Of a stretch of DNA of 64,000 nucleotides, positions 15,866 to 24,240 are shown one piece after another. Numbering within the stretch: the stretch's first letter is position 1; every line of letters starts with the position of its first letter. This stretch comes from Fibrobacter sp. Lineage in GTDB: Bacteria > Fibrobacterota > Fibrobacteria > Fibrobacterales > Fibrobacteraceae. Under the pieces are notes generated by a model. It did not search any database and had not been told where the DNA came from. It saw only the letters and a program-made list of their open reading frames with translations. Both the position numbers and the translations under genes were made by a program. Location of the stretch: NCBI GenBank assembly GCA_017526585.1, contig JAFXRC010000073.1:1-64000 (forward strand). Reading direction: 5' to 3'.

Positions 15866-17122
15866 TTAATCTTTTCTTTGCCTAAAAGTAGGGGATTTTT
15901 GAACAAAAAGTGTTTTATGGGCGGGTTTTACGGGATTTTGGGTGTTTTTTTGGCGTTTTGCACCGAGCAATCCGGCTCTATCCGGCACAAAAATGGACAG
16001 AATTTCAAAATTCCCCCTGCCAGGCTCCAGATAGAGGGGTATGGTCTTGCGGAGGACGTACCCCTGGTTCCGGAACTGCTTGATGAGTTTTTGGGCTAGC
16101 TCCAAATCTCCAATCTGGATTAGGATGCGCTCGGGTCTCACTCCGGCAACGGTCTCTACTGAGCCTGCCGGTAAGACTTCGCCCTGGGGTATATTGAAAT
16201 AGAAGGTCCATCGGCCTTCGTTGTCGGATTTGGAAAAGAACTTCGATAAAAAACTGGGCTCGAAAAATCCCCGATGGAACCTCATGTTTTCTTGCGGGGC
16301 GAAGCGGATGTTCTGGCGGCTGGATTCCATAGAGGTTTCCCTGCAGTCAAGGCTTTCTACCTGGTCGAACAGGGGAGAGAGGGACGCCGCCACAAAGCTT
16401 GAACCGGAATAGAATTCAAAGAACTTGTCCCCCTTGGAGGGGTGGATGGCACTTGCAATTTTTTCGGGAAGTTTGAGCCAGGCGTCCTTGATGCGGGGTG
16501 CCCAGTCCAGCACGTGCATACAGAAACCGGAGTCGCCTAGGGGCATAAAGTCTTTGCCAAAGTTACATCTGGATTCGATGCGGGTACTCTGGTGCACGGT
16601 GGGGTCAAAGGGAACAAAGGGCTGGCACTGTATCTGGTGGCAGCTGATGATCTCGGGGCAGGAGCGCTCCAAAAAATCCACGAAGATCTTACATTCGTGG
16701 GCGGAATTTTTGCCACGAAGGTTTGCCTGAACCACCAGTGCAAAAGTCCCGTTTCCGCAGGCCCTGAACCAAATGGTCCGGATGGCCTTGCGGAAGTTAT
16801 GCAGATGCTCTTTTCTAATTTGTTCAAAAATGCGGGAAACGACTTCGGGGGTGTTCATTCCCTTTGCGGGAGCGTCCAGGAGTAGGCTTTCGTGACCGTT
16901 TATAAGTTTACTGTGAATTTTCCAGTCTGAGTTTTCTGGGTTTGCATCGGCGGTAAACCAGGCTTGAACCTTTCCCGGGATACGCATATCGGTAATCCAA
17001 GCGCTGAGTTGCTTCTGGATTTCTTCAAAGTTTGTGGCTTTGCGGACAATGGGCCTTTCGACCTTGGAAGGTTCTTTTTTTACCCGACTTTTGACATCGG
17101 CCTTTCTAGAAAATGATTTCAT
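15866..17122 (-). CDS. TrmA/RlmD-type class I methyltransferase relative lacking the catalytic Cys
   Basis: This 418-residue protein has the overall plan of 5-methyluridine RNA methyltransferases: a divergent N-terminal half and a C-terminal Rossmann domain with FEFYSGSSFVAASL (SAM loop), VESLDCRETSMESSRQNI and MRFHRGFF. In place of the family motif D-P-P-R it has FNIPQGE, and in place of YVSCNP, which holds the catalytic Cys, it has ILIQIGDLE. A terminal NFEIL could correspond to the general-base region. It therefore looks like a catalytically altered relative, perhaps binding RNA. The N-terminus and C-terminus are Lys/Arg-rich. It is co-directional with the RepA-like gene upstream. Confidence 0.55.
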   Translation of the reverse strand: MKSFSRKADVKSRVKKEPSKVERPIVRKATNFEEIQKQLSAWITDMRIPGKVQAWFTADANPENSDWKIHSKLINGHESLLLDAPAKGMNTPEVVSRIFEQIRKEHLHNFRKAIRTIWFRACGNGTFALVVQANLRGKNSAHECKIFVDFLERSCPEIISCHQIQCQPFVPFDPTVHQSTRIESRCNFGKDFMPLGDSGFCMHVLDWAPRIKDAWLKLPEKIASAIHPSKGDKFFEFYSGSSFVAASLSPLFDQVESLDCRETSMESSRQNIRFAPQENMRFHRGFFEPSFLSKFFSKSDNEGRWTFYFNIPQGEVLPAGSVETVAGVRPERILIQIGDLELAQKLIKQFRNQGYVLRKTIPLYLEPGRGNFEILSIFVPDRAGLLGAKRQKNTQNPVKPAHKTLFVQKSPTFRQRKD

Positions 17123-17154
17123 GCTTTTTTTTGCTGTCTACTTGTTATTTCTTA

Positions 17155-18873
17155 CTAAACAAGGAATCTCGGATAGATCCAGGAGCAGTCTCTTGCCAGA
17201 AGCTTCGGGAATTCCCTGAAGGAACCGTTGATCTGGAACTGGTTCAGGCCTCCTTCTACAGGCGTAAGTTTCAGGACGCTGTCTGCACGGGATTCTAGGT
17301 AGGGGTATTCGTCATTGTTGCAGGCTGCTACCACGGCACAACCGGTAAGGGCGATAATGGTATCTACCATCTGCATAAGAATTTGGTGAGGAACGCCTGT
17401 AATTCTCATGGCTTTGGGATTGTGAAGAACTGCAGAGATAGGATCAATGACAATAGTGCGGTAGTTGTGGTTTTCCAGTTTCTTGGCTCCTTCCACGCGC
17501 TTAGCGATAAGCTGTGCCGTCTCCAGAGGGGAGAGTGCCACGCCACGTAGGTTCAAGAATCCGAAATTAGTAGTACTTGCGGGCAGACCACGCTTGTTCG
17601 CCAAAAGATACAAGCGGTTTAGGAATACGGACTTGGTAAGTTCAAAATTGATAAATAGGACATCACTCATGGTGGTGGGGTTTCCGAACCATTCCTCACC
17701 GTAGCAGAGGGATAGCCCGAGGTCCATAAGCGCCATGGATTTCCCGCATTTTGGAGGGGCGGTGAACAAGAAGAACTCACCTGCCTGAAGCATATTCTGT
17801 ATAAGGACTTCATCTTTCTTGGGAGCCTCTTCGCTGTCGCTAGCAAGTTCGATCAGGGGCTTGCCGTCTAGGGAGTATTCCACCCACTGTTGCCACTCGG
17901 TAAAGTTCTTTGCACCTTGTTCTAGGCTGATGAGGTATTGCTGCTTGCCGCCCCGGAGCACGCCCGGCATACGGACCATCATGTTTGGATTCCTGTTGCT
18001 GGAATCCACCTGGAAACCTTGGGAGGCGAGTGTCTTGAATAAGAAATCTACTCGCTCATCGTATTGTTCCTGGTTATCTGCACCTATCTTGACCCAGGCC
18101 TGCACGGAGTTTGCACCGGTGTTTACCAGGGCTGCACAGGGGAGGTTCAGGGCCTTGAAGTAGGCCAGCTGTTTCGCCAGTGTCATCTTTGGATTGTCCA
18201 CCATCACGTAGCGGAACTTCCAGCTTTCATCCGAGGCGTCTTCGCCGCCCTTGGTTGCGTTGATGCAGATAAGGGCACCTTCGGGACTATCCAGGCTTTT
18301 CATGATCTTCTTGATGGCGTCATCCTGGCCTACAATGTTGGAAACAAGTTCCGATGTGGCTGTGGGGGTGTCCGAAATCTTGAAGTCCACGGTTTCATCT
18401 TCTTCGAAGGTGGCTTCCAGAAGTTTGGCTAGGTCCTTACGCCAGTCGGCGGCAGGCCATGGAATGGAAAGGGCTTCCGGATCAATCTTGAAGTTCTGCA
18501 ACAGTTCTAGGGACTGGGTGTCCAGGCCCATGGCGAGCATCTGCTCCATAGGAATCATGCTGGTGGCAAGGGATGGCATGATTGTGGTCTGGGGCATTGC
18601 GGCTTGGGGGGCGTCCTTGTGTGCTTCTGACTTTGCCTCTTCGCGCTCGGAAGACCGCTTTTCGCTGGAGAAGGCTCGGCGCAGAATCTGTTCCACTTCG
18701 TCGTCGCCCAAGCCGCGTTCACGGGCGAGGCCGCCGATCTGGAAGGAGGTGTCCATAAAGGTCCAGCCGTCTTCCATGGCGGCTTCGGCGGCTTTATATA
18801 GCTCGCTCTTTAAGTCCTTGTCCTCGAATTTTCCCTTCAGGAACTGGTTGACGATTTTTCTTGCGCTTTCCAT
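17155..18873 (-). CDS. RepA/primase-type RecA-fold ATPase (chromosomal)
   Basis: This 572-residue protein has a helical N-terminal region (1-110), then a segment (about 200-320) resembling RepB-like archaeo-eukaryotic primase domains: YVMVDNPKM, ALVNTGANSVQAWVKI and RMPGVLRGGKQQYLI. A C-terminal RepA/AAA_25-type RecA ATPase follows, with Walker A FTAPPKCGKS (near 371-379) and Walker B RTIVIDPISAVL (near 475). The primase-like part has only one clear Asp in the D-x-D position. This plan is usual in plasmid or phage replication proteins, but the neighbours here are housekeeping RNA-modification genes. It has AAGGA before its ATG. Function is unknown; a replication or repair helicase is one possibility. 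Confidence 0.6.
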   Translation of the reverse strand: MESARKIVNQFLKGKFEDKDLKSELYKAAEAAMEDGWTFMDTSFQIGGLARERGLGDDEVEQILRRAFSSEKRSSEREEAKSEAHKDAPQAAMPQTTIMPSLATSMIPMEQMLAMGLDTQSLELLQNFKIDPEALSIPWPAADWRKDLAKLLEATFEEDETVDFKISDTPTATSELVSNIVGQDDAIKKIMKSLDSPEGALICINATKGGEDASDESWKFRYVMVDNPKMTLAKQLAYFKALNLPCAALVNTGANSVQAWVKIGADNQEQYDERVDFLFKTLASQGFQVDSSNRNPNMMVRMPGVLRGGKQQYLISLEQGAKNFTEWQQWVEYSLDGKPLIELASDSEEAPKKDEVLIQNMLQAGEFFLFTAPPKCGKSMALMDLGLSLCYGEEWFGNPTTMSDVLFINFELTKSVFLNRLYLLANKRGLPASTTNFGFLNLRGVALSPLETAQLIAKRVEGAKKLENHNYRTIVIDPISAVLHNPKAMRITGVPHQILMQMVDTIIALTGCAVVAACNNDEYPYLESRADSVLKLTPVEGGLNQFQINGSFREFPKLLARDCSWIYPRFLV

Positions 18874-18914
18874 ATGATGTCCTTCTTAGTTGCTAACTCT
18901 TCCAAAATAATTAA

Positions 18915-19793
18915 TTAATTCTTGATGCGGAGTCTGGCGTATTCGTACAGGCCTAAAGATAGGGCCACGGAGGCGTTGTAGGAATGAGCTTCGGGCATCA
19001 TGGGAATTCTGAGTACTGCATCGCACTGTTTTTTCACGAAGGGCGGGAGTCCTACGTCTTCGCCACCTACGGCTATGACTGCGTGGTCCGCAAATTCAAA
19101 ACCGGCAAGGTTTGTTTCGGTATCGGCGTCTAAGCCCAGAATCTGGTAACCTGCAAGTTTCAGTTCCCCGATGGCTCCTTCCAGGTTGTCGGGCCTGCAA
19201 ATCCTCATTTTCTGGAGGGCCCCGGCGGAGGTTCGTTCCACGCTGGGGGTGATACCGCACATTCCCTTGGCGGGAATCATGAACAGGTCTACGCCCAGGG
19301 CGAGGCAGCTACGGATACAGGCCCCCAGGTTTCTCGGGTCCTCGATGTTGGTGGCCACGGCGATTAGCTTTCTTTCGCCGGTATCCCTTGCATTGAAAAA
19401 TTCTTCGCGGACATCTTCCCAGGCCAAAAGTTCCTTTTCGTTCATCAGGGCTACCACGCCCTGATTTGGTCTGGCGTAGGAATCCAGAACGCGGCTGTCT
19501 ACCTGTTGGATATGTACATGGGCCTTCTTGGCCAGCTTTTGCAGGCTGTAGAGCTTGGGATTTCCGGATTGGTGCATAAAGAGCACACGGTGGACTTTCA
19601 GAGGCTCATTGGTAAGCAGGGCTTCTACCTCCTTGAGTCCGCCCACGGCCACCTGGGGGGCGGCATCCTTGTCGCCGATGGCCCGAATTACGTTCTCGGG
19701 GCGGGGGCGGTCAAAGCGGGGCCTTTCTGCACGGCGTTCATCGCCGAAGCCGCGACGTTCAAACTTTCTGTCCTTGTCGTTGCTAAAACTCAT
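18915..19793 (-). CDS. TrmH/SpoU-family RNA 2'-O-methyltransferase
   Basis: This 292-residue enzyme has the knotted SPOUT signatures in order: motif 1 NIEDPRNLGACIRSCLALG, motif 2 AVGGEDVGLPPFV and motif 3 LRIPMMPEAHSYNASVAL. It methylates the 2'-hydroxyl of ribose in rRNA or tRNA using SAM; the target (for example 23S G2251 as in RlmB) cannot be decided. An N-terminal substrate-binding domain (LKEVEALLTNEPLKVHRV) is present, preceded by a basic Arg/Asp-rich tail of about 30 residues that may bind RNA. It begins one base after the end of the upstream cyclo-ligase gene, indicating co-transcription. Confidence 0.9.
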   Translation of the reverse strand: MSFSNDKDRKFERRGFGDERRAERPRFDRPRPENVIRAIGDKDAAPQVAVGGLKEVEALLTNEPLKVHRVLFMHQSGNPKLYSLQKLAKKAHVHIQQVDSRVLDSYARPNQGVVALMNEKELLAWEDVREEFFNARDTGERKLIAVATNIEDPRNLGACIRSCLALGVDLFMIPAKGMCGITPSVERTSAGALQKMRICRPDNLEGAIGELKLAGYQILGLDADTETNLAGFEFADHAVIAVGGEDVGLPPFVKKQCDAVLRIPMMPEAHSYNASVALSLGLYEYARLRIKN

Positions 19794-19794
19794 A

Positions 19795-20379
19795 TCAATA
19801 CCTCTCTCTGCAGGCGATAACGGAATTCATCTGGATGTCCGTCGGTTTCTGTTCTAGGGGAGTGTCTGAAATCTGGGCAGGCGTTGCGATGCCAGCCTTG
19901 TAGGCGCTAGGGAACTTGGCTAGGTAACGGTCGTAGTAGCCCTTGCCGTGTCCCTGACGGCAACCATCCCAGTTAAACTTTGTTCCCGGAACCAGGAATA
20001 CGGTGATGGGGCCCTCCCAGTGGGTGATTCCTTCACGGGGCTCCATAATGCCGAAATGCCCCTGGATCAGGTCTTTCTTCAGGTTCTCGATGGGGTAAAA
20101 CTCCATAGTGGTCTCGCCAGTCACCTTGGGCAGTAGAAGCCGGCCTTCCATGGCCAGTTCCTGCACGATGGGCAAAATGTTGGGCTCTCCCTTGAGAGGG
20201 TAGAACGCAGCCACCTTTCGGGCATCCCTGTAACCTGGAATTTGGTGAATCTCTACCCAGGGTTCCTTGATGATGGAATCCCCAGCTTTGTCGTGGCGTT
20301 TGCGCTGAATCAGCTCCACGATGGCGCTGGAACTGAATACGAGAATGACAAGAATTGCGATAGCGATAGATGCGGCCAT
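19795..20379 (-). CDS. 5-formyltetrahydrofolate cyclo-ligase-like protein with N-terminal membrane helix
   Basis: The C-terminal 150 residues match 5-formyltetrahydrofolate cyclo-ligase, which converts 5-formyl-THF to methenyl-THF using ATP: VAAFYPLKGEPNI, then FLVPGTKFNWDGCRQGHG with KGYYDRYLAKFP as the nucleotide loop. The usual Arg/Lys-rich N-terminal helix is replaced by a membrane segment (ASIAIAILVILVFSSSAIVE, residues 2-21). The ATG at 20379 has GGTGG upstream, so the membrane start seems genuine. Length (194) is about normal. It overlaps neither neighbour but is one base from the TrmH gene and three from RNase D. Loss of N-terminal residues could alter activity. Confidence 0.72.
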   Translation of the reverse strand: MAASIAIAILVILVFSSSAIVELIQRKRHDKAGDSIIKEPWVEIHQIPGYRDARKVAAFYPLKGEPNILPIVQELAMEGRLLLPKVTGETTMEFYPIENLKKDLIQGHFGIMEPREGITHWEGPITVFLVPGTKFNWDGCRQGHGKGYYDRYLAKFPSAYKAGIATPAQISDTPLEQKPTDIQMNSVIACRERY

Positions 20380-20382
20380 AAG

Positions 20383-21537
20383 TTATCCACCTATCCTTTC
20401 TGCCTTGTCCAGATGCTCTTGCAGAATCTGGTTCCAGACCTTTTTTTGCCAGCCCAGCAGGTGGGCGTTTTCATAGCGGGTCTCCCAGGGCGTGTCGCCT
20501 GGCACGGCTAGCCAGACCAGCTGGTTCTTGTTGGCCACTAGGGAATTGTCCAGGTTCAGCTCTACGGCCTTTTCATCCCGCCAGAGCTTCAGGGCGGCTA
20601 AAAGTTCAGAATGAGGGACAACCGCAGGCGGTGCAGAACGAGGGAGCCTGGCCGGCCATTCGTTTTCAGGAGTAGCTATGGCTTCCTTGAGCATATCCAT
20701 AAAGGAGTCAAGCCGGCTCTCCCTGAAATTCCGGGGAAGCTTTGGCAGTCGTTCCAGCTTCAGTTCGGGAAAGTCGCGCATTACATGGCGGACAATGGAA
20801 AGCATGAGTTCGGCGGGCATGACCTTGTATGGCGGACGGTCCAGGGCCTCGGCCTCTTTTTCCCGCCATTCCCACAGGTACTTGAGAATATTGAGTCCCT
20901 GGGGTGGAAAAGCGTTGGAACCCGGGATCCTCCATGGGTCCTTCTTCATGTGGCCCTGTTCCCTAGAATGCTCAATCAGGGCGTCGCATTGTTCCATAAG
21001 CCATTGCAGACGGCCCGCGTTCTGGAGTTTTTCGGCCAGGATGGCACACAGCTCGTGCAGGTAAAAGGTATCGTGGATGGCGTATTCGCACATTTCCAGG
21101 GGGAGCGGGCGAAGTGACCAGTCTGCGCGTTGGTTTTCCTTTTTCAACTCATCACCGAAATACTTGCGGACAAGGTCTGCAAGGCCCAGGTGTTCCTCGC
21201 CCAAGAATTTGGAAGCGAGCATCGTGTCAAAGATTTTTTTTGGAGAAAAACCGAAGGTCTGCCACAAAAGCCGTAAATCGTAGTCCGCTCCGTGGAAAAT
21301 CAGGGTCTGCATGGCACGTGCCTTAAAAAGGGGAGAAATGTCCAACCCACAGAGCGGATCCACTATATAGTGGTGTTCGCCGATAGTAATCTGTATCAGA
21401 CAAAGTTTCGATATGTAGTGGTGCATGGAATCGGCCTCGGTATCCATGGCCGCCATGTCGTAAAGTTCCAGGTCCTGGAGTAGCCCTGCAAGGGATTCCT
21501 CGCTATCTACCAGGATGTATTTTTCATCTTTGAGCAT
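20383..21537 (-). CDS. rnd: Ribonuclease D
   Basis: This 384-residue exonuclease trims tRNA and other RNA 3' ends. The DEDD active site is visible: Asp and Glu in AAMDTEADSMHHY, Asp in FHGADYDLRLLW, and the final Asp in CEYAIHDTFYLHEL. A C-terminal region (residues 210-290) with WEWREKEAEALDRPPYKVMP is an HRDC domain. I start at ATG 21537 (MLKDEKYILVDSEE); an in-frame ATG at 21648 would overlap the divergent trpS start and add 37 non-homologous residues. It precedes the cyclo-ligase and TrmH genes in a tightly spaced minus-strand operon. Confidence 0.92.
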   Translation of the reverse strand: MLKDEKYILVDSEESLAGLLQDLELYDMAAMDTEADSMHHYISKLCLIQITIGEHHYIVDPLCGLDISPLFKARAMQTLIFHGADYDLRLLWQTFGFSPKKIFDTMLASKFLGEEHLGLADLVRKYFGDELKKENQRADWSLRPLPLEMCEYAIHDTFYLHELCAILAEKLQNAGRLQWLMEQCDALIEHSREQGHMKKDPWRIPGSNAFPPQGLNILKYLWEWREKEAEALDRPPYKVMPAELMLSIVRHVMRDFPELKLERLPKLPRNFRESRLDSFMDMLKEAIATPENEWPARLPRSAPPAVVPHSELLAALKLWRDEKAVELNLDNSLVANKNQLVWLAVPGDTPWETRYENAHLLGWQKKVWNQILQEHLDKAERIGG

Positions 21538-21600
21538 TGCAGGGTGAAATGTAATAAATAAAAGAATGTGCCCCAATAAAAAAATGCTACCTTTGCGCCC

Positions 21601-22596
21601 ATGAAGAAAATTTCCCTTACGGGCATCAAGCCCACCGGCACGCCGCATTTAGGCAATTACCTGGGCGCCATCCGCCCCGCCCTTGAACTTTCCAAGACCT
21701 ATGATACGGTCTACTTTATCGCTGACTACCACGCCCTTACCACTGTGCAGAACGGTGCCGAGATGCGTGCGAACATCTACAAGATTGCGGCAACCTGGCT
21801 TGCTCTTGGCCTGAACCCCGAAGAAGGCCTGTTCTACAAGCAGAGCGACATTCCCGAGATTTTTGAACTCAGTTGGGCCCTCAGCTGCTTTACGCCCAAG
21901 GGCTTCATGAACCGTGCCCACGCTTACAAGGACAAGGTGGCTAAGAATGAGGCGGCGGGCGAGGATCCAGATGCCAATGTGAACATGGGCCTCTACTGCT
22001 ACCCCTGCCTTATGGACGCCGACATCTTGATGTTCAGCGCCGATATCGTGCCCGTGGGCAAGGACCAAAAACAGCACGTTGAATTCGCTCGCGATATCGC
22101 CATCAAGTTCAATAAGCACTTCGGCGAAGACGTGTTCACCATCCCGGAACCGGTGTTCCAGGAAACTACAGGTATCATCCCCGGTCTTGACGGCCGCAAG
22201 ATGAGCAAGTCCTACGACAACGTCATCGACATCTTCCTCGAGAGCAAGGCCTTGAAGAAGAAGATTGGCAAGATTGTCACGAACTCCCAGGGCATCGAGG
22301 AACCCAAGGATCCCGATACTTGCAACGTGTTCAAGCTGTACAAGCTGTTTGCAACGCCGGAACAGACCGAGGCGCTCGCCGCCCGCTACCGCGCTGGCGG
22401 CATGGGCTGGGGCCACGCGAAGCAGGAACTCCAGAACGTGTTGGAAGAACACCTGGGTGCTGCCCGTGAAAAGTACTTCTACCTGCTTAGCCATACCGAA
22501 GAAATCGACAAGATCCTCGCGTACGGCAAGGAAAAGGCTAGAATTAAATCCAAAGCAATGATGGAGAAGGTGCGCGCCCTGCTTGGAACGTACTAA
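21601..22596 (+). CDS. trpS: Tryptophanyl-tRNA synthetase
   Basis: This 331-residue class I synthetase charges tRNA-Trp. The HIGH-type motif is GTPHLGNYLGA (residues 12-22) and the KMSKS motif is GRKMSKSYDN (near 200). Length is typical of bacterial TrpRS. It starts 63 bases from the divergent RNase D gene, so promoters face outward from 21538-21600. Codon usage is strongly biased to C/G third positions, as expected for a well-expressed gene. A perfect hairpin and flanking direct repeats lie just after the stop codon. Confidence 0.96.
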   Translation: MKKISLTGIKPTGTPHLGNYLGAIRPALELSKTYDTVYFIADYHALTTVQNGAEMRANIYKIAATWLALGLNPEEGLFYKQSDIPEIFELSWALSCFTPKGFMNRAHAYKDKVAKNEAAGEDPDANVNMGLYCYPCLMDADILMFSADIVPVGKDQKQHVEFARDIAIKFNKHFGEDVFTIPEPVFQETTGIIPGLDGRKMSKSYDNVIDIFLESKALKKKIGKIVTNSQGIEEPKDPDTCNVFKLYKLFATPEQTEALAARYRAGGMGWGHAKQELQNVLEEHLGAAREKYFYLLSHTEEIDKILAYGKEKARIKSKAMMEKVRALLGTY

Positions 22597-22599
22597 AAG

Positions 22600-22710
22600 A
22601 CCGTTCGCGCTAAATTCTGGGAAAGCTTCTCTGGTTTGCACTCACTTTCGCAACCGTCCCTAGTTAATACTAGGGACTTGTTGCTCACGGAGACAACCGC
22701 TCACGCTAAA
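22600..22710. repeat. Hairpin repeat element, copy 1 (between convergent genes)
   Basis: An 8-bp perfect stem (GTCCCTAG 22656-22663 with CTAGGGAC 22670-22677, six-base loop) is nested in an outer stem GCAAC 22650-22654 / GTTGC 22680-22684 and followed by TCACGGA. The same outer stem and flanks (TCGCAACCG and TTGTTGCTCACGGA) recur at 50927-50970 with a different inner stem, so the pairing is conserved while the sequence varies. The segment is bounded by 15-base direct repeats ACCG(T/C)TC(G/A)CGCTAAA at 22600-22614 and 22696-22710. It may act as a two-way terminator or be a small repetitive element. Confidence 0.6.
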
Positions 22711-23233
22711 ACACATTTACCATATACCCCATACGCCAGATGAGGCTAGGCTCATCGTGTTTGCGGAAGTGGTAGACGGGGTAGGCCACCTGGCTATAGA
22801 ACCCGTAAAGGTGAGCTCTGACTTCCAGAGAAATCTCGGCGGATTCTTTGTAGTTGTAAGGGTAGATGAGGATTTTCCCGTTGCTTTCGTTCAATGCCTG
22901 GTACATTTTGTTGGGTGCACGTGCATACTCGTAGCCTCCGCTGACTCCCAGGTCTAGATTGAAGGGCTGGTCCCAGAATAGTGTCCAGGATAGGTTTCCC
23001 CGTAGTCCACACCAGAAATCATTTTCCTTTTTATGGACTCCCAAACCTTCTACATACAGGATGGCATTCTTGTACCCAAGGCCCAAGGTAGCCATAAGGG
23101 GTGTCATCCTCCCGGCAGAGGCTCCTGCGGCCAAACGCCAAGGCGTATTTTCGGAGGAAAAGTCCCCGAAAGACAGCGATGTGAACAATGCCATTGCTAA
23201 AACAATTCGCTTTATGGGAGACCCGTACAGCAT
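22706..23233 (-). CDS. Putative outer-membrane protein, unknown family
   Basis: This 175-residue protein begins with a signal peptide (RIVLAMALFTSLSFG) and continues with alternating aromatic/polar strands (WCGLRGNLSWTLFWDQPF, LDLGVSGGYEYA, LEVRAHLYGFYSQVAY) ending in aromatic FxxVF-like MGYMVNVF. The pattern suggests an eight-strand outer-membrane beta-barrel. I recognise no named family. It is a single gene convergent to trpS and divergent from the DUF3078-like gene. Confidence 0.6.
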   Translation of the reverse strand: MLYGSPIKRIVLAMALFTSLSFGDFSSENTPWRLAAGASAGRMTPLMATLGLGYKNAILYVEGLGVHKKENDFWCGLRGNLSWTLFWDQPFNLDLGVSGGYEYARAPNKMYQALNESNGKILIYPYNYKESAEISLEVRAHLYGFYSQVAYPVYHFRKHDEPSLIWRMGYMVNVF

Positions 23234-23305
23234 ACCTTAAAAATAGCAAAGGCGTTGCAAAATAGTGCAAATGTTCTATCTTTAAAGGCATAGAGAGGAA
23301 AAATC

Positions 23306-24184
23306 ATGAAATTAAAAACATTGTTCCTGTTTGGTATCGCTGCCCTGGCATCTGTAACAACCGCTCATGCCGAGGGTGGTATGTTTGAGGGGGCCTTGCC
23401 CGAAAACTGGACTGCCGACGTGGTTGCCGGTGTCAAGTACACCCGTATGCAGTATTCCAACTGGCAAGAAGACGGAACGTCCATGTACACCTGGCTGGTG
23501 ACCTACTACGCCGATGTTCAGGGCAAGTGGTTGGTCGCCAACTGGCGAAACCTCATCGACCTGCAGCTCGGGCAGACTTGGACTGACGGTATGGGTAAGC
23601 GTAAGTCCGTGGACAAGATATTCTGGGAATCTACCCTGGATTTCAATATGACGGAGATGTTCAAGCCTTACCTTGGCGCCCGTTACGAGACCCAGTTCAT
23701 GAAGGGCTACAAGTACAGCGAGGATGAAGAGACTGGCGATGAAATCAAGACGGCGGTTTCTTGCTTCATGGATCCGGCCTACCTGACCCAGATGGTTGGT
23801 ATCGCCTTTATCCCCAACGACAACTTTAGCCAACGCGTTGCTTTTGCTAATCGTATGACAATTTCCCACGGTTACGGCTATGCTGATGACCCGGATACGG
23901 AAGATGAGATTGAGGAAGTCAAGGATGAACCCGGTATGGAAACCATTACGGAGTTCAAGTACGCCCTTTCCGACATCGTGAGCTTCAAGACCCGCTTGTG
24001 GACTTTTACCAACTTCAAGGGCAGGGATGAGATCGATGCCAAGTGGGAAAACATGCTGTCTGTAATTATTGCGCCTCTTATCGAACTCCAGGTTGGCTAC
24101 GACATGGTTTACGACAAGGACCAGGACGTGGACGTGCAGTACAAGAACATGGTGCTGTTTGGCATCAACTGGCGTTGGTTTTAA
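23306..24184 (+). CDS. DUF3078-like outer-membrane beta-barrel protein
   Basis: This 292-residue protein has a signal peptide ending THAEG (cleavage near residue 22). The mature part has the DUF3078-type opening YTRMQYSNWQEDGTSMYTW, then repeated amphipathic strands (YYADVQGKWLVANWRNLIDL, LDFNMTEMFKPYLGARYETQ) and a final strand ending in aromatic Trp-Phe (NWRWF), as needed for outer-membrane insertion. AGAGAGG precedes the ATG. Function is unknown. A strong terminator follows, so it is monocistronic. Confidence 0.72.
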   Translation: MKLKTLFLFGIAALASVTTAHAEGGMFEGALPENWTADVVAGVKYTRMQYSNWQEDGTSMYTWLVTYYADVQGKWLVANWRNLIDLQLGQTWTDGMGKRKSVDKIFWESTLDFNMTEMFKPYLGARYETQFMKGYKYSEDEETGDEIKTAVSCFMDPAYLTQMVGIAFIPNDNFSQRVAFANRMTISHGYGYADDPDTEDEIEEVKDEPGMETITEFKYALSDIVSFKTRLWTFTNFKGRDEIDAKWENMLSVIIAPLIELQVGYDMVYDKDQDVDVQYKNMVLFGINWRWF

Positions 24185-24210
24185 TAGTTAATAGAGAAAC
24201 CGTTTAGCTT

Positions 24211-24240
24211 GTCACCCTCGCGAAGGCGAGGGTCTTTTTT
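24211..24240 (+). terminator. Rho-independent terminator after DUF3078-like gene
   Basis: ACCCTCGC (24214-24221), loop GAAG, GCGAGGGT (24226-24233) and a T run. It ends inside the stop region of the convergent gene at 24239. Confidence 0.9.

Noticed and set aside
21538-21648. Longer RNase D start at ATG 21648
   Set aside because: It would overlap the divergent trpS start and add 37 residues unlike the family; ATG 21537 gives a normal N-terminus.
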